Positions 35,376 to 41,923 of a stretch of DNA of 64,000 nucleotides are shown here, piece by piece (position 1 is the stretch's first letter; each line of letters starts with the position of its first letter). The notes under the pieces were generated by a model. It had not been told where the DNA came from and made no database searches. It saw only the letters and a program-made list of their open reading frames with translations. The position numbers and the translations under genes are program-made. The stretch is from Candidatus Pacearchaeota archaeon (lineage in GTDB: Archaea > Nanoarchaeota > Nanoarchaeia > Pacearchaeales > GW2011-AR1): NCBI GenBank assembly GCA_023228245.1, contig JALOBN010000004.1, positions 1 to 64,000 of the forward strand, in the 5' to 3' direction.

Positions 35376-35681
35376 TTAACTACCGCTTTTAATTGAGGGC
35401 ATCCCAAGTCCATGAGGCATGTGTACTTTTCCATCCCCCCTTAAGTTAATAGTAGAATGACCTCCAGAAAGATTTCCTTCTGAATCTGTTTGATATGTGT
35501 CATGAAATCCATATACTCCAACATCCAGAGGGATAATAATCCCTTTGGCGGTAAATTTGAAGGAGCTGTCTTCACTATATAAAGCACTAGCACTCAAATT
35601 TTCCAAATCTCCAACGACAAAATAAGTTGTTTGTATTCCTTGGACTCTTGGTTGGTATCCCATTAAATTTTCAAGTTGCAT
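35376..35681 (-). CDS. Cassette 1 gene A, unknown protein with conserved N-terminus, 101 aa
   Basis: The family is unknown. The first 36 residues (MQLENLMGYQPRVQGIQTTY, then a short variable dipeptide and DLENLSASALY) are nearly identical to protein A2 at 36.1-36.4 kb, whereas the rest differs until a common end KSGS. I chose ATG 35681 because a perfect Shine-Dalgarno (GAAAGGAGG) lies 10 bases upstream; the open frame to 35702 starts with TTG and reads through that site. The constant start and variable body recall a leader or docking segment on different cargo, but no secretion signal is evident. Confidence 0.7.
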   Translation of the reverse strand: MQLENLMGYQPRVQGIQTTYFVVGDLENLSASALYSEDSSFKFTAKGIIIPLDVGVYGFHDTYQTDSEGNLSGGHSTINLRGDGKVHMPHGLGMPSIKSGS

Positions 35682-35704
35682 TTTTTCTGTTCCTCCTTTC
35701 AATT
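35576..35704. repeat. 129-bp near-identical repeat, copy 1
   Basis: It matches 36285-36413 with three mismatches clustered at the codons for the variable dipeptide (VG here, AR there). The repeat covers the Shine-Dalgarno site and the first 35 or so codons of gene A1. The two copies are 709 bp apart. Confidence 0.93.
35692..35700 (-). promoter_or_regulatory. Strong Shine-Dalgarno site of gene A1
   Basis: GAAAGGAGG on the minus strand, 10 bases before ATG 35681. It fits the bacterial/archaeal anti-SD perfectly and decides the start. Most genes in this window lack such a site. Confidence 0.75.
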
Positions 35705-35742
35705 CAAGTATTTTGAAAGTTAAATAACTTACTGAAATTAAG

Positions 35743-35768
35743 AAAATAAAAAGGCTCCGTGAGGAGCC
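35743..35768 (-). terminator. Bacterial-style intrinsic terminator of cassette 2
   Basis: Stem GGCTCC/GGAGCC with loop TCAC on the minus strand, then TTTTTATTTTC. The stem sequence is the same as in the terminator of cassette 1 while the loop differs. It lies 15 bases after the stop of gene B2 and before the start region of A1. Confidence 0.8.
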
Positions 35769-35783
35769 ATAAATAAATTATTA

Positions 35784-36098
35784 TTAAAAAATTTGGAAAT
35801 GTTTTTCTATTTCGGAAATCAAAGTTTCTTTGTCTTTTTTAGAGTCAAAGATGAAATTTATTCCTTCTGAAGATATTAAAAGATGAAATTTAATATCCTT
35901 CTCAGATATAAAAAAATAACCATCTAAATTAGAAGTAACAAAATCTAATTCTTCCAAATTCTTCTTGGAAATTCCAAGATTGTTTAACATAGAAATTAAT
36001 TGTTTATGGATATCTTGATCTCCAGATATAAAAAATCGGTCTACCCTTCCACCATCGTATTCTTTACTATTAATCTCTTCAATCTTTGGTTTGTCCAT
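35784..36098 (-). CDS. Cassette 2 gene B, unknown protein, 104 aa
   Basis: No family recognised. I chose ATG 36098, directly after the A2 stop; the longer GTG frame to 36110 overlaps it. The product starts MDKPKIEEINSKEYDGGRVD and shows the same order of elements as B1: a strand, a helix (IHKQLISMLNNLGISKKNLE), strands (GYFFISEKDIKFHLLISSEG) and a final helix (KKDKETLISEIEKHF). It is followed by its own intrinsic terminator. Confidence 0.65.
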   Translation of the reverse strand: MDKPKIEEINSKEYDGGRVDRFFISGDQDIHKQLISMLNNLGISKKNLEELDFVTSNLDGYFFISEKDIKFHLLISSEGINFIFDSKKDKETLISEIEKHFQIF

Positions 36099-36099
36099 T

Positions 36100-36390
36100 T
36101 TAACTACCACTCTTTACATCAGGCGAACCAAATGGAATATGTACATTGGTTAATCCTAATTGTCTTCCAGATTTCTCTCCGGTGAGATTTAGTTTAACTT
36201 CATAATTTAAGTGTTCGCCGTATGGTTCATGGTCATCAAAACGAATTGATTCATCAATAAATTTACCATAATCTTTATCTCCGTTATATAAAGCACTAGC
36301 ACTCAAATTTTCCAAATCTCTAGCAACAAAATAAGTTGTTTGTATTCCTTGGACTCTTGGTTGGTATCCCATTAAATTTTCAAGTTGCAT
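36100..36390 (-). CDS. Cassette 2 gene A, unknown protein with conserved N-terminus, 96 aa
   Basis: Paralogue of A1. The first 36 residues are almost the same as in A1; the middle (from about residue 37: NGDKDYGKFIDESIRFDDHE, then a glycine/basic part) is unrelated by eye, and the end KSGS is shared. ATG 36390 follows the same strong Shine-Dalgarno. The start overlaps the stop of the nucleotidyltransferase-like frame by 11 bases, so A2 and B2 ride on the metallopeptidase-nucleotidyltransferase transcript, unlike A1-B1. Confidence 0.7.
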   Translation of the reverse strand: MQLENLMGYQPRVQGIQTTYFVARDLENLSASALYNGDKDYGKFIDESIRFDDHEPYGEHLNYEVKLNLTGEKSGRQLGLTNVHIPFGSPDVKSGS

Positions 36391-36413
36391 TTTTTCTGTT
36401 CCTCCTTTCAATT
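36285..36413. repeat. 129-bp near-identical repeat, copy 2
   Basis: Second copy of 35576-35704 (126 of 129 bases equal by my alignment). The high identity means the duplication is recent or that the copies have been kept alike by gene conversion, while the sequence on the far side has diverged fully. Confidence 0.93.
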
Positions 36414-36853
36414 ATATCTACTTCGCTTTGCGAATATAAAATCAAATCTTCTTTATTAAATAATTTCTTTCCTTTTTTTAATGCCAGAGCATTTGCTAAA
36501 TAAGTTTGGGAATATTTTTCAAATTTATTTTTTAAAAAATCATCATTCAAATTTTCATTTCTTAATCTTTGCATTCTTGCAGACCATTTTAAATTGTGTT
36601 TTATTGATTCATTAGTTATCTCTTGCGATAAAACTTGCTCTTTTGCTTGTTCAAAATATTTTTCATCTCCAAAAATAAACTCCCCATTCATTAAAGGAAT
36701 TAAAGTTCGAACATCAAAATTTTCTATCCCTTTTTTTAAATTTCTTGGAGATTGCATTTTTACATCTAACCAATCAGAATGAGATTCTTGTGGATTTTCT
36801 CCAATCATAAAAACATCAATATCACTAAAAGGCTTTTTAGAACCATAAAGCAA
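36380..36853 (-). CDS. Nucleotidyltransferase-like domain, apparently frameshifted from the gene upstream
   Basis: The start of this frame carries the nucleotidyltransferase (NTP_transf_2) motif LLYGSKKPFSDIDVFMIGEN with the two Asp residues of the metal site. The C-terminal half is helical (NLKWSARMQRLRNENLNDDF, KYSQTYLANALALKKGKKLF) and may be HEPN-like, but this is uncertain. The only in-frame start is a TTG at 36851-36853 that would cut off the first helix and strand of the fold. The missing part (WKKLQEVKFI) is encoded just upstream in the same frame, overlapping the end of the metallopeptidase-like gene. A -1 shift at the run of six A (minus strand; 36875-36880) would fuse both into one protein. 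Confidence 0.72.
   Translation of the reverse strand: MLYGSKKPFSDIDVFMIGENPQESHSDWLDVKMQSPRNLKKGIENFDVRTLIPLMNGEFIFGDEKYFEQAKEQVLSQEITNESIKHNLKWSARMQRLRNENLNDDFLKNKFEKYSQTYLANALALKKGKKLFNKEDLILYSQSEVDIIERRNRKNAT
36401..36409 (-). promoter_or_regulatory. Strong Shine-Dalgarno site of gene A2
   Basis: GAAAGGAGG on the minus strand, 10 bases before ATG 36390, inside the 129-bp repeat and identical to the site of A1. Confidence 0.75.
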
Positions 36854-36861
36854 AATAAATT

Positions 36862-37533
36862 TTACTTCTTGTAATTTTTTCCATAAATATCTTCCAACAA
36901 TTTTTTAACTCTTTCAGGAGTTGTTCTTCTTGCTAAACCTAATTTATAAAACATTGCTAGATTTCCATAACTTTCAGAAAAATTAACTACAGAATCAACA
37001 ACTTCTTTATCTTCTTTGCAGAATAAATCATATTTCTTTTCAAATTTATTCTTAAAATTAAATTCCTTACATAATAAATATTCTGTCCAAGTAGCAAATA
37101 ATTCATACTGAATTAAATTCTGTTTTCTAAAATTATCCAGTTCATTAAAAATATCATTTTGTAGTCGGAAATTATCTAAATCGTCTAAAGTAAATTGTTT
37201 ATTTGAAAATTTGATTTTTTCTTCTTCAAGAAGCTTCTTTTCTAAATCAATTAGTTTTCTTCCTAACAAAGATTGTTCGCAATATAATCCGTGTCCAAAG
37301 TATTCATGAAACAAACTTAATTGGTTTCCATCTTGAATTACTGCAGTTTGGTTTCTTGGTAAATAAATTCCTGATGAATTTGGATTTAATCCTCTTTGTG
37401 TTGAAAATTTTTCCCATTTGCTTTCCGGAATTTGTTGTAAAGAAGTTTGTTCTAATTGATATCCCAATAAATTTTGATAATATTCATTAATCAAAGAAAT
37501 AAATTCGGGGTGATTTGGAGGTTCATCATCCAT
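36862..37533 (-). CDS. HExxGHG metallopeptidase-like protein, 223 aa
   Basis: The motif FHEYFGHG at 75-82 (H76, E77, H81) is a zincin-like HExxH variant with Gly before the second His. Downstream YELFATWTEYLL at 143-154 offers glutamates (E144, E151) for the third ligand. The rest is helical and charged, and no signal peptide is visible, so it is probably cytoplasmic. It ends LLEDIYGKNYKK directly at a run of six A, where a -1 shift would continue into the nucleotidyltransferase frame. The promoter carries the shared TAGTAACAACAC element. The peptidase role is inferred from the motif alone. Confidence 0.68.
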   Translation of the reverse strand: MDDEPPNHPEFISLINEYYQNLLGYQLEQTSLQQIPESKWEKFSTQRGLNPNSSGIYLPRNQTAVIQDGNQLSLFHEYFGHGLYCEQSLLGRKLIDLEKKLLEEEKIKFSNKQFTLDDLDNFRLQNDIFNELDNFRKQNLIQYELFATWTEYLLCKEFNFKNKFEKKYDLFCKEDKEVVDSVVNFSESYGNLAMFYKLGLARRTTPERVKKLLEDIYGKNYKK

Positions 37534-37553
37534 AAAAAATATTTATTAAAGAA

Positions 37554-37581
37554 CTATATAAATTTTGTTGTGTTGTTACTA
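37554..37581 (-). promoter_or_regulatory. Promoter with shared upstream element, site 2
   Basis: Minus-strand TAGTAACAACAC (37570-37581, one difference from sites 1 and 3), 7 bases, then TATA box TTTATATAG (37554-37562), ending 20 bases before ATG 37533. Confidence 0.63.
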
Positions 37582-37592
37582 TTCTATAATTC

Positions 37593-39212
37593 TTACAATC
37601 CTAAAATATCGTCGATATTTTCCATTCCTAAATAAGTTGGTTCATCGATGATGTAATTTGCTTTGATGTCTGCCGAACTAAATGTTGATGTTCTTCCTAT
37701 TGCACTAGGAGTCATATTTGTTGGAAATTTTTCATTTTCTGGAATATCATTATCTACATGTCCTGGAAATAAAAGTGCGTGTGCAATTTCATGTAGTGTG
37801 GATGGATCTTTTAACTCGGTAGGTTCTAAATAAACTACAAAACGTTCAATATAACCATCCTGATCTTGATCATATAATGCTGCTGCAGAACCGATCCCCC
37901 CATTTGGATTTGTTGGATGATTTTTAGGTAAAATTCTTCCATAACCTTCTTTTGGGAAATCTTCTATTCCATAAGCGGGATCAATAGATGAATCTCCTAA
38001 TATAATCTTATTCGCTAGATATATGGCATTAATCAAACCGCTATCTTCAATTACAGTTTTAATTTCCTTAACGTGCTCCTCGCTAAAATCACCTGAACTT
38101 ACTTCTATTTCTTGAAGTGTTGCAGGTTTCCATTTCTTTAGATAAGCACTCTCAGGATTGGGGGCAGGATTAATATAAACTGAATCTCCAAAGTTTACTC
38201 TTCCCATATGTTCTTTAAAATCTTCTTTTCTATTTGCAATATCTAATTCATCGTCGTAAGAATTATCTGGATTATCAAATGGAACAACAGCCATTAATCC
38301 ATTCTCGTATAAATCTTGAACATCTGTTCCGGATGTTTTTGTTAATTCTAAATCTTTTGCAGGAAGTTCTTTTGTTCTTATGTAACTTGTTGGAGTATCA
38401 AAATTATTCATTACTGAACGAACATATATTTTATCATTTGCATCAACTAATTTATTTAATGTGGTGGAAAATTTTCCTTCTGAGTCAGAAAGTGTTTCTC
38501 CCAATAAATCAGAATATGTTCCATCTGAATTTTTTGTATCGTATACTCTAATTGCACCAATTTTTCCCGTATCTGTTTCATTATCTTGTAAAATTCCAGA
38601 AATATCCACGTAATCTTTTGTAGGGTCTTCAGTAATATTTTTTACTTTTAATGTATAGTTTTGCTTAACTGTTTCTTGATTATCTGACACATTAACAATT
38701 ACAGAACAGTTTTTGTCCTCGTCGATATTTGGTGCTGTTCCTGAAATAAATCCGTCCTGATTAATAGAAAGCCACTCTGGTCCTGAGATGGAATAATTTA
38801 AATTATCCCCGTCTTTGTCGTTGGCTTTTACTAAATAAGAATACGATTTTCCTTCCTCGATTTCATAAATTGGAGAAGAAGTTATTGTTGGGGCATTATT
38901 TTCTTCTTCTGTGCTACTAACTGGACTCGAGCACCCCATAAATCCCAAACCTACAATCGCCGCCAAAGTTGCGACAGCTCTTTTTGCTCCTTTTCCAAAA
39001 CCATATTTTTTCTGCTCAGGATTTAATATATCTCCGTCGCTGTATCTGTTAAGTAAACTTTCGTATTTTTCTCTGTCACTTTGTGCTTTAGAATAAATAT
39101 CATTAACATCATTTTTATATCTGTTTTCTGTGTTATTCACCACGCTAACTAAATCTAATTTTTTTCCTTTCTCCTTTCCTATTTTGAATTTGTTATCTAA
39201 TGTTTTTCCCAT
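37593..39212 (-). CDS. Lipoprotein-like zincin metalloprotease with Ig-like domain, 539 aa
   Basis: An unusual exported protein. About 75 charged residues (MGKTLDNKFKIGKEKGKKLD onwards) precede a short hydrophobic helix with a lipobox-like end (VATLAAIVGLGFMGC, Cys94). Then come a cadherin/He_PIG-like domain (APTITSSPIYEIEEGKSYSY, GPEWLSINQDGFISGTAP), a beta domain, and a C-terminal catalytic region with STLHEIAHALLFPGH near residue 470. HEIAH is a classical zincin motif and the His at the end of FPGH may be the third ligand, one residue further than in metzincins. I chose ATG 39212 over TTG 39230 from the TATA spacing. It has its own promoter with the shared element. Confidence 0.75.
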   Translation of the reverse strand: MGKTLDNKFKIGKEKGKKLDLVSVVNNTENRYKNDVNDIYSKAQSDREKYESLLNRYSDGDILNPEQKKYGFGKGAKRAVATLAAIVGLGFMGCSSPVSSTEEENNAPTITSSPIYEIEEGKSYSYLVKANDKDGDNLNYSISGPEWLSINQDGFISGTAPNIDEDKNCSVIVNVSDNQETVKQNYTLKVKNITEDPTKDYVDISGILQDNETDTGKIGAIRVYDTKNSDGTYSDLLGETLSDSEGKFSTTLNKLVDANDKIYVRSVMNNFDTPTSYIRTKELPAKDLELTKTSGTDVQDLYENGLMAVVPFDNPDNSYDDELDIANRKEDFKEHMGRVNFGDSVYINPAPNPESAYLKKWKPATLQEIEVSSGDFSEEHVKEIKTVIEDSGLINAIYLANKIILGDSSIDPAYGIEDFPKEGYGRILPKNHPTNPNGGIGSAAALYDQDQDGYIERFVVYLEPTELKDPSTLHEIAHALLFPGHVDNDIPENEKFPTNMTPSAIGRTSTFSSADIKANYIIDEPTYLGMENIDDILGL

Positions 39213-39231
39213 AATAATACATAATTTCAAA

Positions 39232-39258
39232 CTATTTAAATATTACGTTTTGTTACTA
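39232..39258 (-). promoter_or_regulatory. Promoter with shared upstream element, site 3
   Basis: Minus-strand TAGTAACAAAAC (39247-39258), 6 bases, TATA box TTTAAATAG (39232-39240), ending 19 bases before ATG 39212. The element and box are identical to site 1 even though the spacer differs. Confidence 0.65.
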
Positions 39259-39272
39259 CGCGATAGGGAAAA

Positions 39273-40643
39273 CTATCCTTTCACAACAATAAGCGGTTTC
39301 ATTTTAGCAATCTTTTTAGAAATTCCTAAATCATCAACAACTTTCACAACGTCGTCGATATCCTTGTAAACTTCTGGAGCTTCTTCTGCAAGAGACTTCA
39401 CACTTCCGACTTGAATTTCAATTCCTTTTTTATTAAGTTCTTTTTTTATTTCTTCTCCGCTAAGATTTTTCAAAGCAAAACTTCTCGAAGATATTCTTCC
39501 TGCTCCATGAACAGTTGAACTAAAAGTCATTTCTTCTGATTTTTTTGTTCCAACTAATAAATACGACGCTGTTCCCATGCTCCCCGGAATTATAACTGGT
39601 TGTTTATCAAACGCACGTGTCGCACCTTTTCTCATAATCAAAACTTTTTGTTTTTTCCCGTCGATAATATGCTCTTCAAACTTTGCAATATTATGACAGA
39701 TATCATAAACAACATCGACTTTCACAGAAGGAAAAATAGTTTTCATTTCTTCACGAATCCAGTAAGTAATTAATTGTTTATTCGCGAAAGCGAAATTCGC
39801 AGCAGCACACATTGCTTGATAATATTCTTTTCCAAGTTTGCTTTTTATCGGTGCATTAATTAATTCTCTGTCAGGCAAATTTTCAAAACCATATTCTTTT
39901 TCCATTGCTTGAATATAATCACTCGCGACTTGATGTCCCAATCCTCTCGAACCGCAGTGAATCATTATCATAACTTGATTTTTTTCTAAACCAAATTTTT
40001 CTGCAATTTTTTTATCAAAAATTTCATCAACATATTGAACTTCTAAAAAATGATTTCCTGCTCCCAAAGTTCCAATCTGTCCAATTCCTCTTTTGATTGC
40101 TCTTTCAGAAACTTTTGTAGAATCAGCGTCGGCAAGACAACCTTCTTCTTCCATATGTAAATAATCTTCTTTAACCCCCAAACCTCTTTCAACTAAATAT
40201 TTTGCACCGCCTTCTAATAATTTATTTAATTCTTTTCTTGTGATGCTGAAAGGACTTCCTCTTCCAACTCCTGACGGAATTTTTTTGTAAAGGGCTTCAC
40301 TGATTTTTTTCTTATTTTTAACGACTTCGTTTTTTGTTAAATTTGTTTTTAATAATCTTACAGAACAATTAATGTCGTAACCAACTCCGCCCGGAGAAAT
40401 TACTCCCTTATCTAAATCAAATGCTGCAACTCCGCCGATTGGAAATCCGTAGCCTTGATGTGCGTCAGGAAGTGCGATTGCATATTTTAAAATTCCATTA
40501 AGGCAAGCGACATTTTTCATTTGTTCAAGAGTCTTATCTTTTTTTACTGCTTCCAAAATTTTTTCAGAAGCAAAAACTCTTGCAGGAACATTCATATTTC
40601 CTTCCTTCTCAATTTCATAAATATTTTCAGAAATTTTTTTCAT
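39273..40643 (-). CDS. rtcB: RNA-splicing ligase RtcB
   Basis: Joins tRNA halves after intron removal (2',3'-cyclic phosphate to 5'-OH ends), using GTP and manganese. Signatures: ALPDAHQGYGFPIGGVAAFD, GGVGYDINCSVRLL with the metal Cys, GAGNHFLEVQYVDE, IHCGSRGLGHQVASDYI and STVHGAGRISSR, which carries the guanylated His. At 456 residues it is slightly shorter than usual (about 480) and has no intein. Its cofactor archease is encoded 0.75 kb upstream, with an MgtC-like gene between. Confidence 0.96.
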   Translation of the reverse strand: MKKISENIYEIEKEGNMNVPARVFASEKILEAVKKDKTLEQMKNVACLNGILKYAIALPDAHQGYGFPIGGVAAFDLDKGVISPGGVGYDINCSVRLLKTNLTKNEVVKNKKKISEALYKKIPSGVGRGSPFSITRKELNKLLEGGAKYLVERGLGVKEDYLHMEEEGCLADADSTKVSERAIKRGIGQIGTLGAGNHFLEVQYVDEIFDKKIAEKFGLEKNQVMIMIHCGSRGLGHQVASDYIQAMEKEYGFENLPDRELINAPIKSKLGKEYYQAMCAAANFAFANKQLITYWIREEMKTIFPSVKVDVVYDICHNIAKFEEHIIDGKKQKVLIMRKGATRAFDKQPVIIPGSMGTASYLLVGTKKSEEMTFSSTVHGAGRISSRSFALKNLSGEEIKKELNKKGIEIQVGSVKSLAEEAPEVYKDIDDVVKVVDDLGISKKIAKMKPLIVVKG

Positions 40644-40682
40644 AAGAATTTACCGAATGTAAGTTTATATTTTTTCCGAATT

Positions 40683-40736
40683 CAACTTTTTCCTGAAGTT
40701 GGGTTGCAGGATTCGTAAAAACCCGCAGGTGGTTTT
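40683..40736 (+). repeat. Two-hairpin dispersed element, copy A
   Basis: Between the rtcB start and the mgtC-like stop. On the plus strand: hairpin 1 CAACTT/AAGTTG (40683-40701), then GGGTTGCAGGA, then hairpin 2 AAAACC/GGTTTT around loop CGCAGGT (40718-40736). The GC content is far above the local average. Copy B and the end of the archease insertion are alike. Confidence 0.75.
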
Positions 40737-40738
40737 CA

Positions 40739-41362
40739 CTATTCGATTTTAAAAGAATCAACCCATTTTTCTTTCATAAGAGCGTCGTTAAGTTTGCTCA
40801 CATAATTCCTCGGTGCTGTAACTAAATAAGTCATTTCACTTCTGTTTTTTTCTTTGTGAGTTTCAATATTAATTAATCTCCATTTGTAGTCTCCAAAAAT
40901 TTTCAAAATTGTTTCTTTATGTTCTAAGATTCTGTTAGTATTAATTACAACTTTTCTCTGTGAAGAACCAATCCCTTTTTTTTCAAATTCCACGTCGATA
41001 AATATTACAAACCAGATTATTGCATACGTTACTGCTCCTGCAAAATATTGTCCGAGTCCGATTACAATTCCTAAAATTGAAAATACCCAAATACTCGCAG
41101 CAGTTGTAAATCCGAAAATTTTATCAGAAGTTTTTATTAAAGCTCCTGCTCCGAGAAAACCTATACCTGTAATTAATCCTCCGACAATTATAAACGGGGT
41201 TTCAGGTGCAAGCGATTCAGAAATTACAGTTAGCACGCATGAACCAACGCTGACGAAAATAAATGTTCCGAATCCTACAGGTTTTTGTGAAAGTTGTCGC
41301 TGAATTCCGAATAATAAAGACATAGCAGAAACAATTAGCAATCTCAAAAGAATAACTTCCAT
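40739..41362 (-). CDS. MgtC/SapB family membrane protein
   Basis: A 207-residue protein with four to five hydrophobic helices in the first 130 residues and the family motifs GFGTFIFVSVGSCVLTVIS, FIIVGGLITGIGFLGAGALI and FGFTTAASIWVFSILGIVIG. The soluble C-terminal domain (ILKIFGDYKWRLINIETHKE) is ACT-like. MgtC proteins affect magnesium homeostasis and ATP synthase in bacteria; the archaeal role is unknown. It lies between archease and rtcB on the same strand. Confidence 0.9.
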   Translation of the reverse strand: MEVILLRLLIVSAMSLLFGIQRQLSQKPVGFGTFIFVSVGSCVLTVISESLAPETPFIIVGGLITGIGFLGAGALIKTSDKIFGFTTAASIWVFSILGIVIGLGQYFAGAVTYAIIWFVIFIDVEFEKKGIGSSQRKVVINTNRILEHKETILKIFGDYKWRLINIETHKEKNRSEMTYLVTAPRNYVSKLNDALMKEKWVDSFKIE

Positions 41363-41396
41363 AATCTTATCGAGAGTTTTAAGATTATAAATTTAT

Positions 41397-41921
41397 CTAG
41401 ACGTCAATTACAACTTGTGCAATCCATTTTTTATTCTCTCTAAAAGAACTTCGACGACTTCCTGTCGTCGGGTGAGCGTTTGCAATAATGCCGGAAAATT
41501 TTGTTTGCAATTGTTGCGGACGCGAAGTGCAGGAACTGTGAAGAACCCGCTGGTGGTTCTCAACAAACATATCATTATAAGTAACTGCTTTAACTTTATT
41601 TGTGAATCTATAATTTGCAGTTTTATCTCCGAAAATTTCTGCAGTTAATTTCATATTTTTTATTTCTAAATTTTCAATTTTGCTTATCAGGAAATTTTCC
41701 CCGTCTAAAAGATAAATTATCTCTTCAAGAAATTTATACAAAAGGGATTCAAAATCTTTCCCAGAAATTTTTATTTTTTTCTTGTAATCTGATTTAACTT
41801 TTATTTTTCCGCAGATTGATTCTTTCAAAGCCAAAGCAGAATTTTCAAAAACTTCTTCGACGTTTTTTCCAAATGCCTGAAATTTAACATCTGCTGTATG
41901 TTTCAAAAATTTAAATTTCAT
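41397..41921 (-). CDS. Archease with a 41-residue in-frame insertion
   Basis: Archease activates RtcB by promoting its guanylylation. The family parts are FKFLKHTADVKFQAFGKNVE at the start, a middle helix pair, and KVKAVTYNDMFV with WIAQVVIDV at the end. Archease usually has about 140 residues; here 174, because 41 residues (HQRVLHSSCTSRPQQLQTKF, then SGIIANAHPTTGSRRSSFRE and N) interrupt the otherwise typical VTYNDMFVENKKWIAQVVID. Removing 123 bp between the two copies of TTCTC restores the normal frame. The insert is basic and Ser/Thr/His-rich, unlike the rest. Whether the protein still works is open; the insert falls in the loop before the last strand. Confidence 0.93.
   Translation of the reverse strand: MKFKFLKHTADVKFQAFGKNVEEVFENSALALKESICGKIKVKSDYKKKIKISGKDFESLLYKFLEEIIYLLDGENFLISKIENLEIKNMKLTAEIFGDKTANYRFTNKVKAVTYNDMFVENHQRVLHSSCTSRPQQLQTKFSGIIANAHPTTGSRRSSFRENKKWIAQVVIDV
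41434..41561. mobile_element. Putative in-frame palindromic insertion element in the archease gene
   Basis: 123 inserted bases flanked by a 5-bp direct repeat (plus-strand TTCTC at 41434-41438 and 41557-41561). The insert holds a perfect hairpin CGACGAC/GTCGTCG (41452-41470) and a second, AGAACC/GGTTCT around CGCTGGT (41542-41560). Its last 33 bases match copies A and B of the dispersed element. It has no stop codon in the archease frame. Confidence 0.72.
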
Positions 41922-41923
41922 TT

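Noticed and set aside
35011..36413. Direct repeats with hairpins suggesting an insertion sequence
   Set aside because: The hairpins are followed by T runs and lie after stop codons, as terminators do, and no transposase is encoded.
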